Source: Oceanospirillum sediminis (GTDB lineage Bacteria; Pseudomonadota; Gammaproteobacteria; Pseudomonadales; Halomonadaceae). From it: DNA of 64,000 nt. Below, one piece after another: positions 32,963-43,625 of the stretch (position 1 is its first letter; the number at the start of each line of letters is the position of its first letter). A model generated the notes under the pieces. It searched no databases. It was not told the origin of the DNA and saw only the letters and a list, made by a program, of their open reading frames with translations. A program made the translations under genes and the position numbers. The stretch lies in the NCBI RefSeq assembly GCF_014164585.1, contig NZ_JACJFM010000001.1:1-64000 (forward strand), in the 5' to 3' direction.

Positions 32963-34372
32963 TTATACGCTTAAATAAGAAACGGTTAATTGCCAGCACC
33001 TGCCAGATTGAGCAGCGAGATGGGATTCAGATAGCCAGCGATCTGCGACCGCTATTAATTGCTCTTCACCATCAGCAGAACACCACCAGAGCATAGGCAG
33101 CTTCTGGCGAATCCAGGGAGGAATCTGACTTTCCTGAAGCAGTTTTTTCACTTGCTTTTTACCACGACCTTTAAGACGTATCACCTCTCCACCCTGACGC
33201 GGCCTGACTTCCAGATACCCGGTATCAGGTAACGCAATGACAGATTCGTCACTATTATCGGCCCTGCCAGGCATCAGAGTAACTGATAAAAGCCCCGGAA
33301 GATTAAGTTCAACAGCCCCCCCCTTCTCAGAATACACCGCCAGATGTACCCGGCTATCCTTTTCACTCTCAGCAGTAACAACATATTCAGAATCAGCCTC
33401 ACTGATACAGAACAACTGATTCCTGAAGCGTCGCAGCGCCTTACCCTGCCATCGAAAGCAAGGCTCAGCATCCTGACGGGCTGCCAGTATCTCATCAAGT
33501 ACAATCTGCCACTGTTTTTTCTCCAGAGCAGACATCCCCTGATCCGCAAGCCAGTGACGCAACACATTAATGCGACGCTGCTCTGACAAACGTCTCAGCG
33601 CATCACAACACAACACCTCCCGACTCCAGGCACTGGACTGCCTGACAGATTGCAGATCCAGCTCCGCCAGATCTCTGAGCAGCCCGGCTTCATCGGCCAG
33701 ATTAGCTGTCGCTTTCATAAACTGCTGATGGCTTTCTGGCCAGCGGGCCTGAATCGCCGGGATCACTTTATGACGCAGATAGTTACGATCAAATGCCAGA
33801 CTCTGATTTGACTCATCGTCAACCCAGTTAAGCCGGTACTTTTCAGCCCACTGCTCAAGCTGTTTTCTCTGAACACTCAGTAAAGGCCGGAAAAGCTTAC
33901 CCTGCCCCAGAGAGCGGAGAACTGGCATCCCACGCAGCCCCTGACTACCAGAACCTCTCAACAGCCTCAGCAGAAAAGTCTCAGCCTGATCATCACTATG
34001 ATGAGCCATCAGTAACAGGTCATTTTTTCCCAGCTGTTGCTCAAAAACCGCATAGCGGGCCTTACGGGCCTGCTCTTCAATATTTCCAGCCAGATCAAGT
34101 GTCACTCGATGACATTCAAACTCCACACTGACGTCATTATTTCGGGTGTAGTCCAGACACAATACCTGGCAGAACCGCGCCCACTGATCTGCATTGGGAC
34201 TCAAACCGTGATGGATATGAATCACCCTGAGCACCTGATCATTGACCCTGCACCAGTTAACAGCAAGATCCAGCAAAACCACAGAATCCAGACCACCACT
34301 CAACGCCAACCAGAGCTGGTTGTGCTCTGGTAACGATAAGGCAGGTAGCAGATTCTCAGCAGTTTCAGACAT
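32963..34372 (-). CDS. tilS: tRNA(Ile)-lysidine synthase TilS
   Basis: TilS attaches lysine to C34 of tRNA-Ile(CAU), changing it to read AUA. The 469-residue protein has the PP-loop ALSGGLDSVVLLDL (SGGLDS at residues 25-30), LLLMAHHSDDQAETFLLRLLRGSGS-type sequence (HHSDDQAETFLLRL), an intermediate substrate-binding region and a C-terminal lysidine-tRNA domain (RQGGEVIRLKGRGKKQVKKL). The longest frame begins at 34441, but that start lies upstream of the accA terminator hairpin, so the ATG at 34372 just after it is far more likely. Confidence 0.95.
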   Translation of the reverse strand: MSETAENLLPALSLPEHNQLWLALSGGLDSVVLLDLAVNWCRVNDQVLRVIHIHHGLSPNADQWARFCQVLCLDYTRNNDVSVEFECHRVTLDLAGNIEEQARKARYAVFEQQLGKNDLLLMAHHSDDQAETFLLRLLRGSGSQGLRGMPVLRSLGQGKLFRPLLSVQRKQLEQWAEKYRLNWVDDESNQSLAFDRNYLRHKVIPAIQARWPESHQQFMKATANLADEAGLLRDLAELDLQSVRQSSAWSREVLCCDALRRLSEQRRINVLRHWLADQGMSALEKKQWQIVLDEILAARQDAEPCFRWQGKALRRFRNQLFCISEADSEYVVTAESEKDSRVHLAVYSEKGGAVELNLPGLLSVTLMPGRADNSDESVIALPDTGYLEVRPRQGGEVIRLKGRGKKQVKKLLQESQIPPWIRQKLPMLWWCSADGEEQLIAVADRWLSESHLAAQSGRCWQLTVSYLSV

Positions 34373-34405
34373 TTTGCTTTCTCTTAATTCTGTTCGCATA
34401 AAAAA

Positions 34406-34437
34406 ATAGCCCTGAAAGAACACTCTCTCAGGGCTAT
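34406..34437 (-). terminator. Rho-independent terminator of accA
   Basis: On the minus strand TAGCCCTGA and TCAGGGCTA pair around a partly paired loop and are followed by a seven-T run, 30 bases past the accA stop. It lies 34 bases upstream of the chosen tilS start, so tilS needs its own promoter or read-through. Confidence 0.93.
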
Positions 34438-34466
34438 ACAATCAATAACCGGATAGCGGATTAAAA

Positions 34467-35438
34467 TCAGCGTTTACCCAGTTCTTCGTTTCCAGCGTAA
34501 TAAGACATCAGGCGCTCATAACGGCGATCAATCAGCTCATCACCACTCAGACCTGACAGACGATCCAGCGTCTCCAGCAGTGACAGTTTCAGATCTGCAG
34601 CGACTTTAGCCGGATCACGGTGTGCACCACCCAGAGGCTCATCAATCAAACGATCCACCAGGCCCAGTTCATACAGTCGGCCTGCCGTGACGCCCATCGC
34701 TTCTGCAGCATCGGCTGCACGCTCAGCACTCTTCCACAGAATAGAGGCACAGCCTTCAGGGGAGATAACCGAATAGATAGAGTTTTCCAGCATGATGAGT
34801 TCATCACAGACGCCAATTGCCAGCGCCCCACCAGAGCCACCTTCACCAATAACAGTAGAGATCACAGGTGTTTTCAGGCGCGACATAACCGCCAGATTAT
34901 AAGCAATAGCTTCACTCTGGCCACGCTCTTCAGCATCAATACCAGGATAGGCCCCTGGTGTATCGATAAAGGTCAGGACAGGCATGTTAAAACGCTCCGC
35001 CATTTCCATCAGACGACAGGCTTTGCGATACCCTTCTGGACGAGGCATGCCGAAGTTACGGCGCACCTTCTCTTTAACATCGCGACCTTTCTGATGACCA
35101 ATCACCATCACAGGTTTATCATCCAGACGAGCAATACCACCAACAATGGCTGCATCATCAGCGAAGTTACGATCACCGTGCAGTTCATCAAAATCAGTGA
35201 ACATATGCTCGATGTAATCCAGGGTATATGGACGCTGAGGGTGACGGGATAGCTGTACAACCTGAGCCGGAGTCAGTTTGGAAAAGATCTCTTCCATCAG
35301 CTTCAGACTTTTGTCCTGCAGACGGGCGATTTCTTCGGTGATGTTCAGCTGATTATCATTGCCGACCAGACGCAGTTCGTTAATTTTTTCTTCCAGCTCG
35401 GCAATCGGCTGTTCAAAGTCCAGATAATTGGGGTTCAT
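34467..35438 (-). CDS. accA: Acetyl-CoA carboxylase carboxyltransferase subunit alpha
   Basis: AccA and AccD form the carboxyltransferase that makes malonyl-CoA for fatty-acid synthesis. The 323-residue protein has the N-terminal helical stretch [20 protein letters not shown], the [20 protein letters not shown] motif, and the crotonase-like core ([55 protein letters not shown]). It lies 290 bases after dnaE, as in many Gammaproteobacteria, and ends at a strong terminator. accD is not in the window. Confidence 0.99.
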   Translation of the reverse strand: MNPNYLDFEQPIAELEEKINELRLVGNDNQLNITEEIARLQDKSLKLMEEIFSKLTPAQVVQLSRHPQRPYTLDYIEHMFTDFDELHGDRNFADDAAIVGGIARLDDKPVMVIGHQKGRDVKEKVRRNFGMPRPEGYRKACRLMEMAERFNMPVLTFIDTPGAYPGIDAEERGQSEAIAYNLAVMSRLKTPVISTVIGEGGSGGALAIGVCDELIMLENSIYSVISPEGCASILWKSAERAADAAEAMGVTAGRLYELGLVDRLIDEPLGGAHRDPAKVAADLKLSLLETLDRLSGLSGDELIDRRYERLMSYYAGNEELGKR

Positions 35439-35728
35439 AGGTCCACACTAATTGGTATCCGGCCTGACGTTTCTGTGACCTGTCCGGCCCCTGGCACATG
35501 ACAGATGGCAGGCCCATATAAGTTGACTGCGACTGAACTTCCGATCTGGATAAATCACAGTAACGGACCAGATTCAGTAGCAGATAGAAATTCGTTGTGA
35601 TGGCCTCAGGCCATTTCAGAGCCGGTAATATTACGGCAAAGGCTCACTAAAAAAAACCTTTGTTAACCGCTAAAACCGGCTCTGGTCTGCTTCAAACGGG
35701 CGTTTGCCTCTGAGGCAGAAGGGACAGA
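35439..35728. other. Gap between dnaE and accA
   Basis: These 290 bases lie after dnaE and before accA, both leftward. Near the dnaE stop are two small dyads, TGCCTC-T-GAGGCA (35705-35717) and AAACG/CGTTT (35694-35705), without a T-run. Farther along, the minus strand has an eight-T run that is not preceded by a strong stem. The accA promoter must be here; I cannot place it. Confidence 0.4.
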
Positions 35729-38700
35729 TCAGTTATCATAGCTCAGGTGGACATTATTCAACCCAAAACCATCATAAAGACTGTAGATCAACTCATCACT
35801 GGGGACCACATACCACTCAGGTCCCAGACGCATCAATCCCCGGACATCCGGTCGCTGATAATCAATAATCACAGGAACGCCCTGCTCAGGTGCTGGCACC
35901 GTGAAAGGCTTCAGCTTAGTCTTCAGCAAATTAATACTTTTACTGCCCAGCGCATCTGACTGCCAGTGCAGACGCAAGCCTTTGCTGTAACGAATACGGG
36001 ATTCCAGTAATCCGGTGACCTGCTTTGCCCTTACCCGTAAGCTGCCAGAATAATCATCAAAGCTGACCTCTCCTTCAATCACCACCAGCTGATCCTTTTG
36101 TAACTGACCGCGATTGGCTTCATAAAGTTCACCAAATACAGACACTTCAGTACGCCCGGATCGATCATCCAGAGTCACGAAAGCAATGGTGTCTCCTTTC
36201 TTACTCTTCATCGTACGGATATCGATAATCAGGCCTGCCAGTTTCTGTGGCTCTCGCCCCGGCTGCAGCTCACTCAGTTTATTACGAGCAAAGCGACGGA
36301 CTTCCTGTTCATATTCATCAAACGGATGGCCAGTCAGATACAAACCCAGAGTGTCTTTTTCACCTTTCAGACGTTCTTTATCCGTCCATTCTCGCACCTT
36401 ACGGTATTCCCCATAAGGATCACTATCCGTTTCGGCTTCCAGCTCACCAAACATATCCATCATGCCGATATCGGCATTACGACTGCTTTGTTCTGCAGAT
36501 TTAAACGCATCTTCAAGGCTGGCCAGCATAATGGCCCGTCGGGCGCCCCAGGACTCAACATCCGGTGGCCCCAGCTTATCCACAGCACCACTGCGAATCA
36601 GAGCTTCCATAGTACGCTTATTCAGCTTACGAGAATCCGTACGGGCACAGAAATCAAACAGATCAGAGAAGGCTCCACCGGCTTCACGGGCTGCAACAAT
36701 GGCTTCAATAGGCCCTTCACCAACCCCTTTAATCGCCCCCAGGCCATAAACAATTTCTCCGTCATCATTAACAGAGAATTTAAAGTCGCCAGCATTCACA
36801 TCCGGAGGCGTTAACGGCAACTCCATGTTACGGCACTCTTCTACCAGGGTAACCACCTTGTCAGTGTTCTGCATCTCTGTAGACAATACCGCCGCCATAA
36901 AAGGCGCCGGATAATGCTGTTTCAGATAAGCCGTCTGATAAGACACCAGAGCATAAGCTGCCGAGTGGGATTTGTTAAAGCCGTAACCGGCAAATTTCTC
37001 TACCAGGTCAAAGATATTGCCTGCCAGATCAAGATCGATACCGCCCTTTTCACAACCCTCTAAAAACACCGAGCGCTGTTTCGCCATCTCTTCAGGCTTT
37101 TTCTTACCCATAGCCCGGCGCAGCAAATCCGCCCCCCCCAGACTGTAGCCACCCATTACCTGAGCAATCTGCATCACCTGTTCCTGATACAGAATAATAC
37201 CGTAGGTGGGTTTCAGTACTGGCTCCAGGCTTGCCAACTGATAGTCCGGGTGTGGATAAGACAGCTCGGCACGGCCGTGCTTACGGTCGATAAAGTCATC
37301 CACCATGCCCGACTGCAGCGGCCCCGGACGGAACAAGGCCACCAAAGCGATGATATCTTCAAAACAGCTGGGCAGCAGACGCTTAATCAGATCCTTCATA
37401 CCACGGGATTCCAGCTGGAATACTGCGGTGGTTTCTGCCCGCTGCAACAGATTGAAGGTAGGCTTATCATCCAGAGGAATAAAATCGATATTAAACCCGG
37501 TATTCCCCTCCTTCTGGTGAATCATCTTAACCGCCCAATCAATGATGGTCAGAGTTCGCAGACCCAGGAAGTCAAACTTCACCAGACCGGCCGCCTCTAC
37601 ATCATCCTTATCAAACTGAGCGACCAGACCACTACCGCCTTCTTCACAGAAGACGGGCGAGAAGTCAGTCAGGGTTGTCGGTGAAATTACAACACCACCG
37701 GCATGTTTACCGGTTCCCCGCACCGTGCCTTCCAGACGCAGTGCCATCTCCCAGATTTCTGCGGCATCTTCATCATTGGCGATAAACTCTTTCAGCACCT
37801 CTTCCTGCTCAATGGCTTTGGATAGCGTCATGCCCACTTCAAATGGGATCATTTTCGACAGCTTATCCGCCAGACCATAAGGTTTGCCCTGAGCACGGGC
37901 CACATCACGTACTACCGCTTTCGCGGCCATAGTACCGAAGGTAGCAATCTGAGAGACCGCATCACGACCATAGTGGTCTGCCACATAGTCAATCACCCTA
38001 TCCCGGCCATCCATACAGAAGTCGATATCGAAGTCGGGCATGGAGACACGTTCCGGATTAAGGAAACGTTCGAACAGCAGGTCATATTCCAGCGGATCAA
38101 GATCGGTAATTTTCTGGGCGTAGGCCACCAGAGAACCGGCACCAGACCCCCGGCCAGGGCCTACCGGCACACCGTTATTTTTCGCCCACTGGATAAAGTC
38201 CATTACGATCAGGAAGTAGCCAGGGAACCCCATCGACAAAATGGTTTCCAGCTCAAAATCCAGTCGCTCCCGGTAGAGTCTTTCTTTCTCGGGAAAGTCC
38301 GGCGCGTTGACATCAAACAGGGTTTTCAGACGATCCGTCAGGCCATCGTGAGACACCTTACGGAAGAACTCATCCATAGTCATCCCTTCCGGAATCGGAT
38401 AATCCGGCAGGAAATATTTGCCTAACTGCACATTGATCGTACAGCGTTTGGCGATCTCAACACTATTCTGCAACGCCTCAGGAATATCGGAAAACAGCTC
38501 TGCCATCTCGTCTGATGACTTCAGATACTGCTCTTCGGAATAACTTTTATTGCGGTGAGGATCATCCAGAACCCGGCCTTCACCGATACTGACTCGTGTT
38601 TCGTGCGCCCAGAAATCGTCTCTCTCGATAAAACGCACATCATTGGTTGCCACAACCGGACACTGGCACAGATCAGCCAGCTGCACCGAGCCATGCAGAC

Positions 38701-39238
38701 ACTCCTCATCACCGGTGCGAAAAGTACGTTGCAACTCCAGATAAAATCGTCCGGGAAACAGCGCCATCCATTTTTCCAGCGCACTTCTGGCCCGATCAAA
38801 ATGATCTGCCAACAACAGACGCCCTACTTCACCTTCTTTTGCACCGGACAGTGCCAGTAAACCCTCAGCTTTCTCTTCAATCCAGTCCATTTTCATAATG
38901 TTTCGCCCCTGATGCTGACCTTTCAGGTAGCCCAGGGAGATCAGTTCCGTCAAATTACGATAGCCCTGATCATTCATCGCCAGTAGCGTCATACGAAACG
39001 GCTGCACCGGATCTTCCGGATTTTCCACCCAGATATCCGCTCCGGAAATCGGCTTGATACCCGCTCCCTGCATGGTTTTATAAAACTTAACCAGAGCAAA
39101 CATATTGGATTCATCAGTAATCGCAACGCCAGGCATCTGCAGTTCTTCCAGCCTGGCAGCCAGCTTTTTAATTCGAACCAGACCATCAACCAGTGAAAAC
39201 TCAGTGTGTACACGCAGGTGAATAAAGGAGGGTGACAT
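35729..39238 (-). CDS. dnaE: DNA polymerase III subunit alpha
   Basis: DnaE is the replicative polymerase subunit. The 1169-residue protein has the N-terminal PHP domain (FIHLRVHTEFSLVDGLVRIK), the palm with the catalytic PDFDIDFCMDGRDRVIDYV motif (about residue 400), the thumb and fingers (GKHAGGVVISPT, GYGFNKSHSAAYALVSYQTA), the tandem HhH region (GAIKGVGEGPIEAIV) and an OB-fold (TIAFVTLDDRSGRTEVSVFG). Its length matches E. coli DnaE. rnhB lies 56 bases upstream, so transcription from the lpx-rnhB region may continue into it. Confidence 0.99.
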   Translation of the reverse strand: MSPSFIHLRVHTEFSLVDGLVRIKKLAARLEELQMPGVAITDESNMFALVKFYKTMQGAGIKPISGADIWVENPEDPVQPFRMTLLAMNDQGYRNLTELISLGYLKGQHQGRNIMKMDWIEEKAEGLLALSGAKEGEVGRLLLADHFDRARSALEKWMALFPGRFYLELQRTFRTGDEECLHGSVQLADLCQCPVVATNDVRFIERDDFWAHETRVSIGEGRVLDDPHRNKSYSEEQYLKSSDEMAELFSDIPEALQNSVEIAKRCTINVQLGKYFLPDYPIPEGMTMDEFFRKVSHDGLTDRLKTLFDVNAPDFPEKERLYRERLDFELETILSMGFPGYFLIVMDFIQWAKNNGVPVGPGRGSGAGSLVAYAQKITDLDPLEYDLLFERFLNPERVSMPDFDIDFCMDGRDRVIDYVADHYGRDAVSQIATFGTMAAKAVVRDVARAQGKPYGLADKLSKMIPFEVGMTLSKAIEQEEVLKEFIANDEDAAEIWEMALRLEGTVRGTGKHAGGVVISPTTLTDFSPVFCEEGGSGLVAQFDKDDVEAAGLVKFDFLGLRTLTIIDWAVKMIHQKEGNTGFNIDFIPLDDKPTFNLLQRAETTAVFQLESRGMKDLIKRLLPSCFEDIIALVALFRPGPLQSGMVDDFIDRKHGRAELSYPHPDYQLASLEPVLKPTYGIILYQEQVMQIAQVMGGYSLGGADLLRRAMGKKKPEEMAKQRSVFLEGCEKGGIDLDLAGNIFDLVEKFAGYGFNKSHSAAYALVSYQTAYLKQHYPAPFMAAVLSTEMQNTDKVVTLVEECRNMELPLTPPDVNAGDFKFSVNDDGEIVYGLGAIKGVGEGPIEAIVAAREAGGAFSDLFDFCARTDSRKLNKRTMEALIRSGAVDKLGPPDVESWGARRAIMLASLEDAFKSAEQSSRNADIGMMDMFGELEAETDSDPYGEYRKVREWTDKERLKGEKDTLGLYLTGHPFDEYEQEVRRFARNKLSELQPGREPQKLAGLIIDIRTMKSKKGDTIAFVTLDDRSGRTEVSVFGELYEANRGQLQKDQLVVIEGEVSFDDYSGSLRVRAKQVTGLLESRIRYSKGLRLHWQSDALGSKSINLLKTKLKPFTVPAPEQGVPVIIDYQRPDVRGLMRLGPEWYVVPSDELIYSLYDGFGLNNVHLSYDN

Positions 39239-39294
39239 AGCACAGCTCTCAGGATCAGTAATAGACAGAAAGAAAGAGGTTACAGGATCAGATG

Positions 39295-39903
39295 TTACAG
39301 CGATAACTGCATCTGCACCGGTTTAAATGAACGACGATGATGAAGCGTTGGCCCCAGCTCCTGTAAGGCAGCCAGATGCTGTTTTGTAGGATAGCCTTTA
39401 TGCTGAGCAAAGCCATAACCCGGAAACTCTTTCTCCAGTTCAGCCATCTGACGGTCACGATATACTTTCGCCAGAATCGATGCGGCACTAATTGCCGGAT
39501 GCCGGGCATCGCCTTTTACCACGGGCATAGAAGGACAGGGTAGATCAGGACAGCGGTTGCCATCCACCAGTACAAATTCCGCAGCGGGCTGCAGACCTTC
39601 GACTGCGCGTTGCATCGCCAGCATGGTCGCATGCAGAATATTGATACGATCAATTTCTTCCACGGTAGCTTCTGCAATATGCCAGGCCAGTGCCTTGTGC
39701 TGAATCTCATCGAATAGCACTTCACGGCGCTTTTCTGACAGTTTTTTAGAATCTGCCAGACCTTCAATCAGCTGTTCAGGGTCCAGAATAACAGCAGCTG
39801 TAACGACAGAACCGACAAGAGGGCCACGACCAACTTCATCAACACCAGCCAGTAAAGTGCCCGAATACGGTATTTCCAGTGGAGGGAAATCTTTTCCAGC
39901 CAT
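39295..39903 (-). CDS. rnhB: Ribonuclease HII
   Basis: RnhB cuts the RNA strand of RNA-DNA hybrids and removes single misincorporated ribonucleotides. The 202-residue protein has the family motif [20 protein letters not shown] with catalytic Asp22 and Glu23, then [21 protein letters not shown], and [20 protein letters not shown]. It lies between lpxB and dnaE as in E. coli and Pseudomonas; the 115 bases before it show no clear terminator. Confidence 0.98.
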   Translation of the reverse strand: MAGKDFPPLEIPYSGTLLAGVDEVGRGPLVGSVVTAAVILDPEQLIEGLADSKKLSEKRREVLFDEIQHKALAWHIAEATVEEIDRINILHATMLAMQRAVEGLQPAAEFVLVDGNRCPDLPCPSMPVVKGDARHPAISAASILAKVYRDRQMAELEKEFPGYGFAQHKGYPTKQHLAALQELGPTLHHRRSFKPVQMQLSL

Positions 39904-40018
39904 AAAGAGAGTTCCTGAACAGTAGTGAGCTTGCCGGAGAAGATTGCAGCAATATCATCTCCGAAGGGTAATTACAGATATTACGGACGTAAAATAACGT
40001 CTGCGCAGTATAGCAGTT

Positions 40019-41236
40019 TTATTCTGCAGTATGCGCCAGAGGAGGTTCCGATAACCGGCCTTTTTCGTACAGCAGGGATGCGACGGCCATAGCAGCTTTC
40101 TCGCTGGCATCACGCCGCAGTGACTGATGCATGCTGAAAAAACGATCCACCAGAGGCTGGTATTTTTCTGGTCGGGTTAAACGATCCAGCATCAGCTCAC
40201 TCATCGCTTCCGGAGTGGCCTGATCCTGTATCAGTTCAGGAATTAAGGCTTCTCCGGCAATCAGGTTGGGCAATGAAACATAATCCGTTTTCACCATCCG
40301 ACTGATAATGGCATAACTCAGTGGCGCCATCTTATAAGCTACAACAACCGGCTTTTTCAGTAGCATGGCTTCTAATGCTGCCGTACCGGATGCTAACAGC
40401 ACACCACCTGATGCACACATCACTTCTCTGGACTGGCCATCAAACAGGTGAATTCTGGGCTGTACAGTATCGGGCAGTTTTTTCAGTTCACTTTCAATCT
40501 GCTGACGTCGTTTATCATTTGCACAGGGAATGGCAACCTGCAAATTTTCCATCTGCTGACAACATAACAGGGCTGTCTTCAGAAAAGGCTCTGCCAGATA
40601 CTTCACTTCGCTGCTTCGGCTTCCCGGCAACAGCGCCATAACAGGCAAATCAGCAGGCAACCCCAGTTGTTGTCTGGCTTGCATCGAATCAGAAGACAAA
40701 GGAATTTCATCAGCCAGGGGGTGACCAACAAAGGTGACTGGAATATTCCAATGATGGTAGTAGTCAGGCTCAAACGGTAACAGTGTCAGCATATGATCAA
40801 TGCTGCGAGCTATTTTTTTCAGACGCCCCTGCTTCCAGGCCCAGACCGAAGGTGACACATAATGCACAACAGGAATACCTGACTCTTTAATCCAGCCTTC
40901 CAGCGTCAGATTAAAATCCGGCGCATCGACACCAATAAACAGATCGGGCTGTTCTGTCAGGCAATAATCCCGGACTTCTTTACGAATCCCTAATAGCTCT
41001 CTTAAACGCCCAAGCACTTCAACCAGTCCCATAACCGATAACCGGTCCATAGACCAGAGGCTATCAAAACCCTCAGCCTGCATTCGGGGACCACCAATGC
41101 CTGAGAACCGGGCGTCAGGATAACGCTGCTTTAAAGCACGTATTAAACCGGATGCCAGAATATCTCCTGACATTTCACCTGCAACAAAGACAATATGAAG
41201 TGGCTTATCACCTGACGATGGAACGGATGCCTGCAT
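40019..41236 (-). CDS. lpxB: Lipid-A-disaccharide synthase
   Basis: LpxB is a GT19 glycosyltransferase that joins UDP-diacylglucosamine and lipid X into the lipid A disaccharide at the inner membrane. The 405-residue protein has IVFVAGEMSGDILASGLIRA, FSGIGGPRMQAEGFDSLWSM, FIGVDAPDFNLTLE, HYVSPSVWAWKQGR and ASGTAALEAMLLKKPVVVAY. It lies 55 bases after lpxA in the fabZ-lpxA-lpxB-rnhB order. Confidence 0.98.
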   Translation of the reverse strand: MQASVPSSGDKPLHIVFVAGEMSGDILASGLIRALKQRYPDARFSGIGGPRMQAEGFDSLWSMDRLSVMGLVEVLGRLRELLGIRKEVRDYCLTEQPDLFIGVDAPDFNLTLEGWIKESGIPVVHYVSPSVWAWKQGRLKKIARSIDHMLTLLPFEPDYYHHWNIPVTFVGHPLADEIPLSSDSMQARQQLGLPADLPVMALLPGSRSSEVKYLAEPFLKTALLCCQQMENLQVAIPCANDKRRQQIESELKKLPDTVQPRIHLFDGQSREVMCASGGVLLASGTAALEAMLLKKPVVVAYKMAPLSYAIISRMVKTDYVSLPNLIAGEALIPELIQDQATPEAMSELMLDRLTRPEKYQPLVDRFFSMHQSLRRDASEKAAMAVASLLYEKGRLSEPPLAHTAE

Positions 41237-41291
41237 AACGATTTACTGTCTGTCCGGGTAGAGTACAAAAATAAAAAGATGGGTGTCAGAT

Positions 41292-42065
41292 TCAGCGTAC
41301 AATACCACGGGTCGATGCTTTTAAAGAATTAATTAACACCGCCAGCTCATCGGATACCGTATCAGCTTCCAGCTCAGCCAGAGCCGTTTCCAGCCGGAGG
41401 CCACGGCGAAAAATAACTTTATATGCCCGGCGTAATTCCGCAATGCTTTCCGGAGAAAACCCCCGCCGCTTTAATCCTTCAGCATTAATGCCATGACTCT
41501 CTGCCGGATTACCTGTCACCATAAGATAAGCCGGAATATCTTTAGACACATAAGTGCTGCCACCGCACATAGCATGCGCGCCGATATGACAGAACTGATG
41601 AATAGCCGATGCGCCACCAACAATCGCCCAGTCATCAATATGAACATGACCGGCGATAGCAGCGTCAGAAGCAATAATGGTATGGTTGCCAATGATACAA
41701 TCATGGGCAATATGGACACAGGTCATCAGCAGATTATCATTACCGATAATCGTGACCCCCTGATCCTGAACAGTTCCACGGTGTATAGAGCAGCCTTCTC
41801 TGATAACGTTATTGTCACCAATCACCAGACGAGTGGGTTCGCCAGCATACTTTTTATCCTGACAATCTTCCCCCACAGAAGAAAACTGATAGATCTTATT
41901 ATTCTTTCCAATTGTAGTCAGTTTACTGATTACAACGTGAGGGCCGATCCAGCTACCAGCCCCGATTTCAACATCGGGCCCGATAATAGAATAGGGCCCG
42001 ATTTCAACATCGTCAGCGATAATCGCTGACGAATCAATAATGGCAGTAGGGTGAATTAAACTCAC
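41292..42065 (-). CDS. lpxA: UDP-N-acetylglucosamine acyltransferase LpxA
   Basis: LpxA adds a 3-hydroxyacyl chain from ACP to UDP-GlcNAc, the first step of lipid A synthesis. The 257-residue protein is a left-handed beta helix of hexapeptide repeats ([20 protein letters not shown]), with the catalytic His in [11 protein letters not shown] and a C-terminal helical region. The preferred start is GTG at 42065, overlapping the fabZ stop (GTGA) and giving [10 protein letters not shown], the family start; GAGAGAG lies upstream. The frame is open six codons further. Confidence 0.97.
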   Translation of the reverse strand: MSLIHPTAIIDSSAIIADDVEIGPYSIIGPDVEIGAGSWIGPHVVISKLTTIGKNNKIYQFSSVGEDCQDKKYAGEPTRLVIGDNNVIREGCSIHRGTVQDQGVTIIGNDNLLMTCVHIAHDCIIGNHTIIASDAAIAGHVHIDDWAIVGGASAIHQFCHIGAHAMCGGSTYVSKDIPAYLMVTGNPAESHGINAEGLKRRGFSPESIAELRRAYKVIFRRGLRLETALAELEADTVSDELAVLINSLKASTRGIVR

Positions 42066-42505
42066 AACGCTCTCTCTGCACACAGAATAGTACCTTCACA
42101 GGCCAGCTCTCCATCCACCGTCGCTTTACACTCAAAGCGCCAGATGCCACGACGAGGCTTACCAATTACAGACGCTTCCAGTTTTAGCTGATCTCCCGGT
42201 ATAACCGGTCGCTTAAAGCGTACCTTATCACTTCCGACAAAGTAATAAATACTCCCATCTGCTGGCTTTTTGTCCATTGTTTTAAAGCCCAGAATACCAG
42301 CAGCCTGTGCCATCGCCTCAATAATCAGTACACCAGGCATAACCGGGTGATGAGGGAAATGGCCATTAAAAAAAGGTTCATTAACGGACACATTTTTGTA
42401 AGCGACAACGGACTGTCCCAGTTCCATTTCCACTACACGGTCTACCAGCAAAAACGGATAACGATGCGGCAGATACTCTTTAATTTCGTTAATGTCCATT
42501 ACCAT
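42062..42505 (-). CDS. fabZ: 3-hydroxyacyl-ACP dehydratase FabZ
   Basis: FabZ dehydrates 3-hydroxyacyl-ACP in fatty-acid elongation and competes with LpxA and LpxD for the C14-type substrate. The 147-residue hot-dog-fold protein has [14 protein letters not shown] and the active site [20 protein letters not shown] with His49 and Glu63. Start: ATG 42505 is eight bases after GAGG; ATG 42499 is in the same frame, and the longer frame to 42538 runs through a hairpin. Overlap with lpxA suggests coupling. Confidence 0.97.
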   Translation of the reverse strand: MVMDINEIKEYLPHRYPFLLVDRVVEMELGQSVVAYKNVSVNEPFFNGHFPHHPVMPGVLIIEAMAQAAGILGFKTMDKKPADGSIYYFVGSDKVRFKRPVIPGDQLKLEASVIGKPRRGIWRFECKATVDGELACEGTILCAERAL

Positions 42506-42523
42506 CGAATTTAACCTCAGAAA

Positions 42524-42550
42524 AGCCCGGCCCCTCACGGGTGCCGGGCT
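42524..42550 (-). terminator. Hairpin between lpxD and fabZ, possible attenuator
   Basis: AGCCCGGC and GCCGGGCT pair around an 11-base loop on the minus strand, followed by only TTTTC, 21 bases past the lpxD stop and 19 bases before the fabZ start. The GC-rich stem with a short T-run suggests partial termination within the envelope operon. Confidence 0.55.
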
Positions 42551-42570
42551 GAAAAAAATCGTTACAGATA

Positions 42571-43623
42571 TTACCTGGATGTTTTATGTGAAGCGGCTTC
42601 TTTTTCCAATTGCCGTATTCTTTTTGCCAGCTGATCCAGCTGTGAAAAACGGATCACGTTTTTCCGCCAGTGTCTGTTTGGCATCATCAAAGTACCTGAT
42701 GAATAAATACCCGGTTCGGTGATGTCTTTTGTGACTGACGTACACATGGTAATGGTCACGCCATCACACAGGCTGATATGCCCGGCAATATTAGCCGCCC
42801 CGGCAATCATACAATAGTTGCCAATTCTGGCGCTTCCGGCAATGCCAGTACAGCCAGCTATTGCACAGCCATCTCCGATGCGCACGTTATGAGCAATCTG
42901 GACCTGACTGTCAATAATGACCTGACTGCCAATGACAGTATCATCCAGAGCGCCACGGTCAATATTGGTATTAGAACCAATTTCGACAAAGTCGCCTATG
43001 ATAACACTACCCAGCTGAGCAATCCTGATCCATTTACCTTTTTCATTCGCAAAGCCAAAACCATCAGCACCAATAACAGTATTGCTATGAACTCTTACTG
43101 AATTGCCGATACTCACGCCATGATAGATTGTGACGTTAGGAAAAATGTGGCAATCATGCCCTAATACTGAATCTTTGCCAATAACACTATTGGCCTCGAT
43201 AACAGAACCCTTGCCTATCATCACACCCGCTTCAATGACGGCTCCTGCACCTACCGTCACGCCTTCCCCCAATACCGCATCATGATGAATACTGGCAGCT
43301 GGGTGGATCTGAGCCCTTTCCATACGGACAGGGTCAAACAACTGACTCAGACGGGCAAAAGCCACATAAGGGTTATCGGTAACCAGACAGGTAACCGGTG
43401 AAAGACAGGCATGTTCAGGCTTTACCAATACAGCGCTGGCTTTAGTGTCTGGCAGATATTTCTGATAGCTACTGTTTGCCAGAAAACTGATTTCTCCGGA
43501 TTCTGCAGACTCCAGAGTCCCCAGTCCAGAGATCATCAGCTCTGGCTGAACAGGTGCCTCCGAACCGGCAGACAAGGTCAAGCCCAGGTGATCAGCCAGC
43601 TGCTGCAATGTAAAACTCTGCAA
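42571..43623 (-). CDS. lpxD: UDP-3-O-(3-hydroxyacyl)glucosamine N-acyltransferase LpxD
   Basis: LpxD adds the second, N-linked hydroxyacyl chain in lipid A synthesis. The 350-residue protein has an N-terminal uridine-binding domain ([15 protein letters not shown]), a hexapeptide-repeat beta helix ([20 protein letters not shown]), the catalytic-His stretch [20 protein letters not shown] and a C-terminal helix for ACP ([15 protein letters not shown]). It starts two bases after the skp stop, so the two are translationally linked. Confidence 0.98.
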   Translation of the reverse strand: MQSFTLQQLADHLGLTLSAGSEAPVQPELMISGLGTLESAESGEISFLANSSYQKYLPDTKASAVLVKPEHACLSPVTCLVTDNPYVAFARLSQLFDPVRMERAQIHPAASIHHDAVLGEGVTVGAGAVIEAGVMIGKGSVIEANSVIGKDSVLGHDCHIFPNVTIYHGVSIGNSVRVHSNTVIGADGFGFANEKGKWIRIAQLGSVIIGDFVEIGSNTNIDRGALDDTVIGSQVIIDSQVQIAHNVRIGDGCAIAGCTGIAGSARIGNYCMIAGAANIAGHISLCDGVTITMCTSVTKDITEPGIYSSGTLMMPNRHWRKNVIRFSQLDQLAKRIRQLEKEAASHKTSR

Positions 43624-43625
43624 GC

